Of a stretch of 13,758 bases of DNA, positions 1 through 5,699 are shown piece by piece. The translations under genes and the position numbers were made by a program. The stretch comes from Vicinamibacteria bacterium (GTDB taxonomy: Bacteria; Acidobacteriota; Vicinamibacteria; Vicinamibacterales; UBA2999). The stretch's first letter is position 1. Each line of letters begins with the position of its first letter. The notes beneath the pieces were generated by a model. The model saw only the letters and a list, made by a program, of their open reading frames with translations, had not been told where the DNA came from and made no database searches. The stretch spans positions 1 through 13,758 of the forward strand of contig JAICQE010000128.1 of NCBI GenBank assembly GCA_025938035.1, read 5' to 3'.

Positions 1-2
1 CG

Positions 3-233
3 AACAAGACCGGCCTCAAGGGTGAATACGACATGCTGCTGAAGTTCAGGCCGGAAGCGGGCGGACCGATCGGCGGCCTCGCGCCGCCGCTGTCGACCAC
101 GGGGGACCCTGTGTCAGATCTGGCGACGCTGGGAGTCGCGGTTCGCGAGCAGCTGGGTCTGAGGCTCGAACCAGCGCGCGGACCGGTGCAGGTCCTCGTC
201 GTCGACAGCATCTCGCCGCCCACGGAGAACTGA
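3..233 (+). CDS. TIGR03435 family protein, C-terminal fragment (5' end outside window)
   Basis: The reading frame is open from the window edge to TGA at 231-233, so this is the last 76 or so residues of a longer protein. It shows the C-terminal signatures of the TIGR03435 family: an N-K-T-G-L-K-G-E-Y-D stretch (the family's usual D-R-T-G-L region), then EQLGLRLEPARGPV and a V-L-V-V-D strand ending in P-P-T-E-N. Members are normally about 250-330 residues and exported; their function is unknown. The EQLGLRLEPARGPV stretch is identical in the full-length family member at 4808-5566, so the window carries two paralogues. The gene points toward the minus-strand TerB-like gene, and the two converge across 110 bp. 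Family assignment is confident; no function can be given. Confidence 0.85.
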   Translation, partial: NKTGLKGEYDMLLKFRPEAGGPIGGLAPPLSTTGDPVSDLATLGVAVREQLGLRLEPARGPVQVLVVDSISPPTEN

Positions 234-274
234 GCGCGTCAGACCGAGCACCTCTGTTTGATCGTCACAAACTG

Positions 275-298
275 CCTCGTCGCGCACTCGTCACGAGG
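275..298. terminator. Possible weak stem-loop between convergent genes
   Basis: CCTCGT (275-280) and ACGAGG (293-298) form a 6-bp perfect stem with a 12-nt loop. It lies between the convergent ends of the TIGR03435 fragment and the TerB-like gene. There is no T tract on either side, so intrinsic termination is doubtful. Nothing else is recognisable in the 234-343 gap. Confidence 0.25.
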
Positions 299-343
299 AG
301 CACCGGAGTGATTGACTTCTTCGAACCGCGGGTTCGCCGGATG

Positions 344-835
344 TCAGATGCTGTTCTTGAGGAGCATCGCCTCGAGAATGCGGGCGGTCGCCTGTGGCCC
401 GAGCCCGAGGTCCGTGGCCAGTCGATTCAGGAATCGGCGCTCGGCTCGTTCCATCTTCCCGTCGGCCAGTATGAGATCGGCCGACACGGCGAAGGCCGCA
501 GGCCGGAGGCGGCCTGGTAACACCTGCGCTGCACTCGCAATGGCCCCGAGGGCGCCGTGCTCCTCGACCATCGTCCGCATGGCATCGATCAACCGCCCAA
601 CGTGCTCCCCTGACTTCCGCCGATAGCGTTTCATCGACCAGATGAGGTGATGAGCGCGAGCCAACTCGTCACGCGATACGCGGCCATTCGCGTCCATCGC
701 GCCGATCAGCAACGCGATGAAGGCTTCGTCGAGCGAGAGTCGCCGCGACCGGCGGACGGGTCGCTGGCGAGCCCGCACCCGCGTGGCGGCGCGCGCGCCG
801 CGCGTCGTCGTCTCCCCTTTCGTCGTCCGTGCCAT
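344..835 (-). CDS. TerB-like (tellurite-resistance TerB fold) protein
   Basis: A 163-residue protein. The first ~33 residues are strongly basic (many Arg, from a GC-rich tract). The rest looks like the all-helical TerB fold, with two similar helical halves each carrying an acidic patch: MDANGRVSRDE near residues 47-57 and LADGKMERAERRFL near 123-136. In the family these Asp/Glu clusters are thought to bind metal ions. There is no signal peptide or membrane segment, so it is probably cytoplasmic. The ATG at 835 is supported by AGGGAG at 842-847 on this strand, 6 nt upstream. It lies 23 bp behind the DUF302 gene on the same strand, so the two are probably co-transcribed. The family name comes from tellurite-resistance plasmids; here it does not imply tellurite resistance. 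The basic extension could bind nucleic acid or be disordered; that is inference. Confidence 0.7.
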   Translation of the reverse strand: MARTTKGETTTRGARAATRVRARQRPVRRSRRLSLDEAFIALLIGAMDANGRVSRDELARAHHLIWSMKRYRRKSGEHVGRLIDAMRTMVEEHGALGAIASAAQVLPGRLRPAAFAVSADLILADGKMERAERRFLNRLATDLGLGPQATARILEAMLLKNSI

Positions 836-841
836 GCGTCA

Positions 842-847
842 CTCCCT
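842..847 (-). promoter_or_regulatory. Ribosome binding site of the TerB-like gene
   Basis: AGGGAG on the minus strand, 6 nt before ATG at 835-833. It fixes this start and indicates that the second gene of the DUF302-TerB pair has its own initiation signal. Confidence 0.6.
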
Positions 848-858
848 TTCGAGGAATA

Positions 859-1269
859 TCAGGACTGCGCGAGCGAGTTGGCGACCCGCAGCATTCGGTC
901 GTGAGCATCACGCGCGACTGATGTCAGCGCCGGCGCGCCCTCCAGGGCCACGGTACTGAGCAGCGCCGCAGGGTCGGTCAGCCGCACGCCGGTGCGGACG
1001 TCGGAGATCCATTCCACGGCGACGTTGCAGGGCAGCAGGAGTCCGACCGATGGATCGGCAGTGATCGCGTCGAAGGCGAGCGGCGGATTGCAGGCCCCGA
1101 GGATGAGGTACGGTCGAAAGTCGCGGTCAAGCTTCTCCCGGAATGCTGCGCGCAGGTCAATCTCGGTCAGCACGCCGAATCCCTGTTGCTTTAGGGCCTC
1201 CCGAACGCGCGCCACAGCGGCGTCGAACGAGAGCGGCAATTCGACATTGAATCCCAGTTGCTTGGACAT
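859..1269 (-). CDS. DUF302 domain-containing protein
   Basis: A 136-residue single-domain protein of the DUF302 family. Hallmarks visible are G-F-G-V-L-T-E-I-D-L (about residues 31-40), F-R-P-Y-L-I-L-G-A-C-N-P-P-L-A (about 52-66) and G-L-L-L-P-C-N-V-A-V (about 76-85), with both conserved cysteines (A-C-N-P and P-C-N-V). Family members are small alpha/beta proteins that form dimers; they are uncharacterised and sometimes found with redox or metal-related genes. No signal peptide is visible. GGAGT at 1277-1281 (minus strand) sits about 7 nt before the ATG and supports this start. It is the first gene of a two-gene unit with the TerB-like protein and diverges from the receiver-domain gene at 1456. 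Assignment to the family is firm; function is unknown. Confidence 0.88.
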   Translation of the reverse strand: MSKQLGFNVELPLSFDAAVARVREALKQQGFGVLTEIDLRAAFREKLDRDFRPYLILGACNPPLAFDAITADPSVGLLLPCNVAVEWISDVRTGVRLTDPAALLSTVALEGAPALTSVARDAHDRMLRVANSLAQS

Positions 1270-1405
1270 AGCGGTTACTCCAGCGCCATTGCTCTAATGA
1301 CCGCGGGACACGGCCGATAGCGTCCCGAGGTTCTCGAGGAAGATGAATGCATTCCCCGGCGGAGCGAGCCGCGTAGTCCGACGCGACCTTCGTTCGAGCC
1401 CGGGT

Positions 1406-1434
1406 TTGCTCGCCGCGGACCGTTGGGGTAGATT
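1406..1434 (+). promoter_or_regulatory. Candidate promoter for the receiver-domain gene
   Basis: TTGCTC (1406-1411), a 17-bp spacer, and TAGATT (1429-1434) give a weak sigma70-type match, about 22 bp before the TTG start at 1456. If correct, the mRNA leader would be only ~15 nt, which fits the absence of a visible Shine-Dalgarno sequence. The -35 match is only three of six, so this is tentative. The rest of the 1270-1455 divergent region shows nothing else I can support. Confidence 0.25.
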
Positions 1435-1455
1435 CCACGTGTTCGCGGCTATCAC

Positions 1456-1923
1456 TTGGAAGAAACGCTCTCACCGCTCTCGCTCCTCCTCGTCCACACG
1501 GATTCGGACGACCGCGCGATGTATGCGGAATACCTGCGCCGCGAAGGCTTCGAGGTCCAGGAGGCAGGCACTACGGACGCGGCGCTGCCGCTGGTTCCCC
1601 ACAAGACGGCCGTCGTCACCGGCATGCTCGTCCCTGGATCGATCGATACGGTGGAATTCATCGGCCGGGTACGACGCGAATGGAGCACCGCGGTCGTCGT
1701 CGTGACCGCCGACTCGTCCCCCGACCATCTCGAGCAGGTCCGGGCGGCGGGCGCCGACGCGGTACTGCTGAAACCCTGCCTGCCGGAGACGCTCCTCGAC
1801 TCGATCATCGACGCCATCGAGGCGAACGATGCCCGCCTTCTCACCCCGCCGGCTCGCCGGAGGCTGTCCGAGCGCCGCGCCGGCCTGCGGGGCGGTGGAC
1901 GACGCGACTCCGATCTGTCGTAG
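1456..1923 (+). CDS. Single-domain receiver (CheY-like) protein with degenerate phosphorylation site
   Basis: A 155-residue protein: a receiver domain at about residues 8-125 and an Arg-rich tail (about 126-155) without a recognisable output domain. The fold pattern is clear: hydrophobic strand LSLLLV, helix AMYAEYLRREGFEV, V-L-V-P-G-type turn, V-V-V-V-T-A strand with the conserved Thr (~84), and L-L-K-P with the conserved Lys (~106). However, the phospho-acceptor Asp position at the end of strand 3 is Gly (~56, context V-V-T-G-M-L-V-P-G). The Asp pair after strand 1 reads His-Thr (context L-V-H-T-D-S-D-D). Phosphorylation by the canonical route therefore looks unlikely. The start is a TTG with no clear ribosome binding site; the frame is closed by TAG at 1429, so a longer product is not possible. 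It ends 62 bp from the convergent lipoprotein gene. It may act as a constitutive protein-interaction module; the partner is not visible here. Confidence 0.75.
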   Translation: MEETLSPLSLLLVHTDSDDRAMYAEYLRREGFEVQEAGTTDAALPLVPHKTAVVTGMLVPGSIDTVEFIGRVRREWSTAVVVVTADSSPDHLEQVRAAGADAVLLKPCLPETLLDSIIDAIEANDARLLTPPARRRLSERRAGLRGGGRRDSDLS

Positions 1924-1985
1924 CCTCGCGGACCTCACAAGGCCGCGCCACGATCAACGCTCCAACGACCACGCGCGTTAAAACG

Positions 1986-2447
1986 TCAGTCGGCCTTTCC
2001 GCCCTTCGTCGTCATCGGCTCGAGCAGTTTGCCGAGCTCGGGATTGAGCGGCCCGGGACTACGGTTCCGGCGGCCATATCCAAAACCGGTTCGCGGAACG
2101 AAACATGGCGGCTCGTCGAACGGCGCTTCGACGCAGCGCCTCACGAGGCCGGGTGTGCCGTCGGCCGACAGCAGCACGGTATACGCGCCGTCGCTGCAAC
2201 GCACTTCCCACGCCTCTGCGCCGGCGGTGACGTCGCGGAGGTACGTCTGCGCCACCTCGTCACAGGCCTCCCCGGCAGCCGTTATCTTCCGTTGCAGCGA
2301 CCGTGATTGAGAGGACGTGAGCGTTCGTGGGCCCGGGGCTGCTGAGGCGCCATCGCCGCCGAGGATGAGCGGCGAGTCGGACCCGGACGCCCCGCAGGCG
2401 AGCGCCGGCAGGGAACCGGCGACGACGAATGCCCGTAACACTCTCAT
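1986..2447 (-). CDS. Putative lipoprotein, unknown function
   Basis: The open frame extends further upstream, but I place the start at ATG 2447-2445: residues from there give a short basic start, a hydrophobic segment (A-F-V-V-A-G-S-L-P-A-L-A) and Cys18, a plausible though not ideal lipobox (A-L-A-C). The extended version would overlap the OMP gene at 2599 and has no signal-like start. The mature part (about 135 residues) has a Gly/Ser/Pro-rich linker, a helical S-R-S-L-Q-R-K-I segment, then a small cysteine-containing domain with A-C-D-E-V and W-E-V-R-C-S-D-G-A-Y-T-V-L-L. That suggests a compact beta-containing periplasmic domain stabilised by disulfides. The C-terminus is basic and Pro-rich. 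I do not recognise a named family with confidence. It diverges from the OMP gene, so both could respond to the same regulator; that is inference from layout. Confidence 0.65.
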   Translation of the reverse strand: MRVLRAFVVAGSLPALACGASGSDSPLILGGDGASAAPGPRTLTSSQSRSLQRKITAAGEACDEVAQTYLRDVTAGAEAWEVRCSDGAYTVLLSADGTPGLVRRCVEAPFDEPPCFVPRTGFGYGRRNRSPGPLNPELGKLLEPMTTKGGKAD

Positions 2448-2598
2448 CGGTATGGAATTAATGGTAGCACCACGAGGCATTGGCGATGTTAATGCTTGTG
2501 AGGGATCGATCGTTACGCTACCGTAGGTTTTCGGACGTCCGCGGGCCGCGCCACGGACCGTCTGCAACGACAACACCGCGGCAGAACGGAAGGTACAC
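2448..2598. promoter_or_regulatory. Divergent promoter region, with a 10-bp palindrome
   Basis: The 151-bp gap between the divergent lipoprotein and OMP genes must hold both promoters. It contains a perfect palindrome CGGACGTCCG (2532-2541), a candidate operator. There is also a weak sigma70-like pair, TTGTGA (2496-2501) with TACCGT (2519-2524), facing the OMP gene. Neither is strong enough to call on its own. Confidence 0.3.
2588..2593 (+). promoter_or_regulatory. Ribosome binding site of the OMP gene
   Basis: GGAAGG lies 5 nt before GTG 2599, which favours the GTG start over the in-frame ATG at 2611. Confidence 0.6.
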
Positions 2599-3192
2599 GT
2601 GCGTGGATCGATGAAGTGGCTCGGAGGGATGGCTCTGTGCCTCATGGTGGTCGGCTTTGCAGCTCCCGCGGCGGCGCAGGATACGCCCAAGGCTGAAGTT
2701 TCAGTCGGTTACAACTGGTTGACAGCCAAAGCCTCCGGCGACGACGAGTGGGAGAAGTTTCCAAAGGGGTGGTATGCCGACGTGGCTGGCAATATCAGCG
2801 ACACGCTCTCGATCGTCGGCCAGGTGACCGGGAACTACAAGACCCTCGAAGACGAGTTCGACGAGGCCGAATTCAAGTTGAATATCCACACGTACATGGC
2901 CGGCATCCGCGGGAGTTCGCCTGGCCGCGTGCGCGGATTCGGCCAGGTACTCGTCGGCGGTGTCTCGATCAAGGCGACCGATGAACTCTTCGATCTGGAG
3001 GAGACCGAAACGAACTTCGCCCTGCAGATCGGCGGCGGCGTGAACGTGCTCGGCAGCGGCGGTGTTGGCCTTCGCGTCGGCCTCGATTATCTCCGCCTCT
3101 TCGCGAAGGAGGACGGCACAGTCCTTTTCGGAGAGGACGTGAATGGCTTCCGCTTCAACGTCGGCGTGACCTTCGGCATCGGCAGCAGGTAA
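2599..3192 (+). CDS. Small outer-membrane beta-barrel protein
   Basis: A 197-residue exported protein. It has a Sec signal peptide (about residues 1-26: basic start, L-G-G-M-A-L-C-L-M-V-V-G-F core, A-A-A cleavage site before Q-D). The remainder is an alternation of amphipathic strands and turns typical of 8-strand OmpA/OmpX-like barrels: V-S-V-G-Y-N-W-L, W-Y-A-D-V-A-G-N, L-S-I-V-G-Q-V-T-G-N-Y, Y-M-A-G-I-R, G-F-G-Q-V-L-V-G-G, F-A-L-Q-I-G-G-G-V-N, G-L-R-V-G-L-D-Y-L and a final F-R-F-N-V-G-V-T-F-G-I. It ends near an aromatic strand, G-S-R being the last residues rather than the canonical terminal Phe. The start is GTG with a good ribosome binding site. The specific role is unknown; such barrels serve as structural or adhesion proteins or small porins. 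It ends just before a block of palindromic repeats shared with the convergent galT gene. Confidence 0.75.
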   Translation: MRGSMKWLGGMALCLMVVGFAAPAAAQDTPKAEVSVGYNWLTAKASGDDEWEKFPKGWYADVAGNISDTLSIVGQVTGNYKTLEDEFDEAEFKLNIHTYMAGIRGSSPGRVRGFGQVLVGGVSIKATDELFDLEETETNFALQIGGGVNVLGSGGVGLRVGLDYLRLFAKEDGTVLFGEDVNGFRFNVGVTFGIGSR

Positions 3193-3197
3193 GGGAA

Positions 3198-3239
3198 ACC
3201 TCGGGGGCCAACTTCGGTTGGCCCCTACCCATCCGAGGT
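3198..3239. repeat. GTAG-headed hairpin (REP-like family B) with TTCG tetraloop; possible terminator
   Basis: A perfect 9-bp stem, GGGGCCAAC (3204-3212) with GTTGGCCCC (3217-3225), closes on TTCG. On the minus strand the hairpin is preceded at its foot by GTAG (complement of 3225-3228), as in REP elements. It is enclosed by a second inverted repeat, ACCTCG (3198-3203) with CGAGGT (3234-3239). It begins 6 nt after the OMP stop codon. There is no T tract, so if it ends transcription it does so as a structure or with Rho. Confidence 0.6.
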
Positions 3240-3261
3240 CCGCCTGAAGGCGGACACTACG
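3238..3261 (-). repeat. GTAG-headed hairpin (REP-like family A), copy 1
   Basis: Stem GTCCGCCT (3238-3245) with AGGCGGAC (3248-3255), followed on the plus strand by ACTACG; on the minus strand this reads GTAG-T-hairpin. It matches the copy at 10910-10933 except in the loop and at one stem pair that is swapped C-G for G-C. The galT stop codon (TAG, 3257-3259) lies inside its GTAG head. Confidence 0.75.
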
Positions 3262-4258
3262 TACGCACCTCCCGCAACACCTGCGCAGCCTCTTCCGGCG
3301 ACGTCGGATTCACATGAAACCCGGTCGCCCACTCGAACCCGGCCACCTTCGTCAACGTCGGGATGATCTCGACGTGCCAGTGATAGAAGTCCGCCGCGGC
3401 GGATTCATGCAGCGGCGCGCTGTGGATCAACAGGTTGTAGGGCGGCAGATTCAGCGCGCGGTTCATCCGCCGCAGGATGTCGCCGAGCAGCCGCCCGAGC
3501 GACGCATATTCATGCCGCGGCGCGTCCTCGAACGTCGATTGATGCCGCTTCGGCAGAATCCACGTCTCGAACGGAAACCGTGGCGCATACGGGGCCACCG
3601 CCACCATGTCGCCGTTCTCCGCGATGACCCGCCGGTTCTCCTGCGTCTCCTGCCGGACGATGTCGCAGAAGACACAGCGTTCCTTTGCCGCGTAGTGGAC
3701 TCGGGCGCCGTCGACCTCGTCGCGCACTTCCCGCGGAACGATCGGCAGCGCGATGAGCTGCGAATGTGAATGATCGAGATGCGCGCCGGCGGCCGCGCCG
3801 TGATTCTTGAAAACGATGATGTAGCGGAAGCGGCGATCCTGCTTCAGATCCTGCACGCGCTCGCGGAACGCCCAGAGCACCTGCTCGACGTCCCCCTCCC
3901 CCATCGTCGCCAGCGAGTCCTCATGGCGCGGCGTCTCGATGATCACCTCGTGGGCGCCGATGCCGTTCATCTTGTCGAAGAGTCCCTCGCCCTGGCGGTC
4001 GAGCGTGCCTTCGACGCGCAGCACGGGGAACTGGTTGGGCACGACGCGCAGGCTCCAGCCGGGCCCGTTCGGCGCGCTGCCGTTGCGATGCGCCAGCAGC
4101 TCGTGCGGCGTCATGTCCTCGTGCCCCTCGCAGAAGGGACAGCCGTCATCGGGTGCGATGGTGACCGACTCGAGGCGGAAATCGGAGGGGCGCTTGCGCC
4201 GTTCGGTGGAGATGATGACCCAGCGGCCGGTAACAGGATCTTTACGAAGTTCGCTCAT
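3257..4258 (-). CDS. galT: Galactose-1-phosphate uridylyltransferase
   Basis: A 333-residue protein of the usual GalT length and of the HIT superfamily. It transfers UMP between UDP-glucose and galactose-1-phosphate in the Leloir pathway, in the cytoplasm. Visible signatures: N-terminal R-K-D-P-V-T-G-R-W-V-I-I; metal-binding C-P-F-C at residues 40-43; V-V-P-N-Q-F-P near 72-78; F-K-N-H-G-A-A-A-G-A near 150-159; the active-site H-S-H-S-Q at 163-167, the second His being the expected nucleophile (E. coli has H-P-H-G-Q); C-V-F-C at about 195-198; and the C-terminal W-H-V-E-I-I-P. The ATG at 4258 lacks a strong ribosome binding site. It starts 17 nt after the yraN stop, so co-transcription with yraN is likely. 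The stop codon sits in a REP-like hairpin. A broader nucleotidyltransferase role within the family cannot be excluded, but the motif set favours GalT. Confidence 0.9.
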   Translation of the reverse strand: MSELRKDPVTGRWVIISTERRKRPSDFRLESVTIAPDDGCPFCEGHEDMTPHELLAHRNGSAPNGPGWSLRVVPNQFPVLRVEGTLDRQGEGLFDKMNGIGAHEVIIETPRHEDSLATMGEGDVEQVLWAFRERVQDLKQDRRFRYIIVFKNHGAAAGAHLDHSHSQLIALPIVPREVRDEVDGARVHYAAKERCVFCDIVRQETQENRRVIAENGDMVAVAPYAPRFPFETWILPKRHQSTFEDAPRHEYASLGRLLGDILRRMNRALNLPPYNLLIHSAPLHESAAADFYHWHVEIIPTLTKVAGFEWATGFHVNPTSPEEAAQVLREVRT

Positions 4259-4275
4259 GCAGCCAGGTTGGCCTT

Positions 4276-4665
4276 CTAAAATGTTGATTCAAACGCATTC
4301 GTATAGATTTCAACTCGCGGGGGATTCACCGCGGCGTCGATTGCCACCACGTCGAACCGGCAGGGGCGATCGTCCAGCCGGTGGCGAACGAGATAGTCCA
4401 TCGCCATCAGCGCAACCTTCCGCTGCTTGGCGGCGTTCACCGCCACGGCGCCGCCGCCGAAGCCGCTGCCCGTGCGGAGCTTCACCTCGACGAACACGGT
4501 CGTCTCGCCGTCACGGGCAACGACGTCGAGTTCGCCAAGTTTTGTGCGGTAGCGCCTTGCAATAATTGCGTACCCGCGCCGCTTCAGCGCAGCGCACGCA
4601 AGATTCTCCCCCAGTTTTCCAAGAGATTGTCGGTGGTCTTCAGGCATGCCGGCGGAGATAGGCAC
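4276..4665 (-). CDS. yraN: YraN/UPF0102 family putative endonuclease-fold protein
   Basis: A 129-residue protein matching UPF0102 (YraN): S-L-G-K-L-G-E-N-L-A-C-A-A-L-K-R-R-G-Y at the N-terminus, then the nuclease-like core G-E-L-D-V-V-A-R-D-G-E-T-T-V-F-V-E-V-K-L-R. This holds the Asp, Glu and Lys (D, E-V-K) expected of a PD-(D/E)XK fold. The family resembles Holliday-junction resolvases, but activity is not established for most members. A basic stretch A-A-K-Q-R-K and a final R-F-D-V-V-A-I-D strand follow as usual. The start is either GTG at 4665 or ATG at 4647; the family commonly begins close to the R-Q-S-L-G-K-L-G-E segment, so both are plausible and neither has a strong ribosome binding site. 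It lies upstream of galT on the same strand with a 17-nt gap and behind the ACGAAG hairpin. Confidence 0.88.
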   Translation of the reverse strand: MPISAGMPEDHRQSLGKLGENLACAALKRRGYAIIARRYRTKLGELDVVARDGETTVFVEVKLRTGSGFGGGAVAVNAAKQRKVALMAMDYLVRHRLDDRPCRFDVVAIDAAVNPPRVEIYTNAFESTF

Positions 4666-4695
4666 GTCCCGTGCCGCCGTACGTCACTGGCCCTT

Positions 4696-4783
4696 AACCA
4701 CGAAGAGCACGAAGCGATCGAAGGACACGAAGAAAAACCTAACAATTATTCGTGATCTTCGATCCTTCGTGCCCTTCGTGGTT
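4696..4783. repeat. Long imperfect inverted repeat of ACGAAG-type units
   Basis: The left arm, starting AACCACGAAG at 4696, and the right arm, ending CTTCGTGGTT at 4783, are imperfect reverse complements over about 35 nt, with a short AT-rich centre (around 4732-4748). Each arm contains three spaced (C)ACGAAG-like units and a shared GATCGAAG block. The element fills most of the gap between the TIGR03435 stop (4808) and yraN. It could form a strong hairpin in RNA or DNA. A partial match (CCACGAAGAG followed by GCGATCG) occurs at 5610-5629. Confidence 0.75.
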
Positions 4784-4807
4784 CAACAGGCCGCGGTTCG
4801 TCCGGGA

Positions 4808-5566
4808 TCAATTCGCCGCCGGGCGTTCCACGGCGTCGATGACGATGATCTCGACCGGGCCGCGCGCAGGTTCCAGCCTCAATCCAAGCTGCTCCTGTAT
4901 CGCGGTGAAGAGCGACGCGCCCGCGGGATCGGAGACCGGCTTGAGGCCGCGGCCCCACCCCGGGAACTGGGTATCGTCGGGCACCCAGTCGAGCCGGATG
5001 TCGCCGAACGATCGGGTCAGCCCGGTGCGGTCGATGACCGGCCGATCCATCACGCGAGACAGTGACGCCGCGACTTTGTCCGGAGACCCGCACTTGCCAA
5101 TCAGCCGGCCGTAGAGCGTGATGAGCCCGGGCCCATCGCCGCACTCACCGGAGAAAGGCTTCATCTTCGGTCCGCCCGGTGCGACGACGAGCGCGTAGAC
5201 GGGACCTTCGCGAGTTTCCCGATGCAGCCGAACGCGGAAACGCTCAGCGAGAAGCGACTGCAGCATCAGGCGCAGCTGCACCTCGCTTGCGGCATCGGTG
5301 GCGGCGCGGGCCTCGATGTCGTACCTGTCTGAATCGATCCATCCTGGTCCGCCGGTAATCTCCCGCACGTCCATTCGATACGCTCCGGCGATCAGCTCCT
5401 TCACGGTCATCGCCTTGGCGCTGAGGCGTCCGTTCGCGATGGCCGTGATGCCGGAAAAGACCAACGGCGCATCCGCATTGGGCTTGACCGAGGCAACCTC
5501 GAAAACAGGCGCACCCGCATGCGCGGCGAATGCGAGCACGGCCGCCGCCAGAAGGTGAGACAGCAT
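4808..5566 (-). CDS. TIGR03435 family exported protein (full length)
   Basis: A 252-residue protein of the TIGR03435 family. It has an N-terminal signal sequence (L-L-A-A-A-V-L-A-F-A-A-H-A-G-A) and then the family's ordered signatures: F-E-V-A-S-V-K-P-N (about 22-30), M-T-V-K-E-L-I-A-G-A-Y (about 53-63), G-G-P-G-W-I-D-S-D-R-Y-D-I (about 72-84), L-L-A-E-R-F-R-V-R-L-H-R-E-T-R (about 105-119), V-Y-A-L-V-V-A-P-G-G-P-K-M (about 123-135), D-R-P-V-I-D-R-T-G-L-T (about 174-184) and the terminal LGLRLEPARGPVEIIVID. The family is abundant and expanded in soil Acidobacteriota; no biochemical function is established. It is probably periplasmic. The hydrophobic stretch starts very early, so the start is credible. 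It follows the REPIN after the aminotransferase gene and is separated from yraN by the ACGAAG hairpin, so it may be its own transcription unit. Confidence 0.9.
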   Translation of the reverse strand: MLSHLLAAAVLAFAAHAGAPVFEVASVKPNADAPLVFSGITAIANGRLSAKAMTVKELIAGAYRMDVREITGGPGWIDSDRYDIEARAATDAASEVQLRLMLQSLLAERFRVRLHRETREGPVYALVVAPGGPKMKPFSGECGDGPGLITLYGRLIGKCGSPDKVAASLSRVMDRPVIDRTGLTRSFGDIRLDWVPDDTQFPGWGRGLKPVSDPAGASLFTAIQEQLGLRLEPARGPVEIIVIDAVERPAAN

Positions 5567-5635
5567 GCGCGATTAGACACCGCGGCGAATCAATCGGTTA
5601 TGTCCCTAGCCACGAAGAGATTGCGATCGGCGAGA

Positions 5636-5691
5636 CGTGGGGCGCGCCTTTGTCAGGGGCGCCTGGCGGACCCGACAGGGTCCGCCCCACG
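5636..5691. repeat. REPIN-like inverted pair of GTGG-headed hairpins (REP-like family C)
   Basis: Two related units face each other. Unit 1 (plus strand) has GTGG at 5637-5640 followed by a hairpin at 5641-5663 (stem mostly paired, loop TTTGTCA). Unit 2 (minus strand) has GTGG as the complement of 5687-5690, with a perfect 9-bp hairpin GGCGGACCC/GGGTCCGCC (5665-5673 with 5678-5686) and a 4-nt loop. The outermost CGTGGGGC and GCCCCACG are perfect inverted repeats. Aligned in the same direction the units share CGTGGGGCG, TGTC and CGCC. The pair ends 8 nt beyond the aminotransferase stop codon. This layout matches REPINs. Confidence 0.8.
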
Positions 5692-5699
5692 ATCCGCAA

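Noticed and set aside
787..800. Perfect alternating GC palindrome CGGCGCGCGCGCCG
   Set aside because: It lies in the basic N-terminal coding part of the TerB-like gene and is explained by Ala/Arg codons in GC-rich DNA.
344..835. Tellurite-resistance function
   Set aside because: Only the TerB-like fold is suggested; no terC, terD or terZ partners are present, so the phenotype is not supported.
2448..2690. N-terminal extension of the minus-strand lipoprotein to 2690
   Set aside because: It would overlap the OMP start and its ribosome binding site and would bury the signal/lipobox at residue ~100; the internal ATG at 2447 gives a proper export signal.
3204..3225. Classical rho-independent terminator
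   Set aside because: The hairpin is strong but no T tract follows on either strand; it is better explained as a REP-like unit that may secondarily end transcripts.
4696..4783. Integron attC site
   Set aside because: The long palindrome lacks recognisable R'/R'' core sites, and there are no gene cassettes or an integrase nearby.
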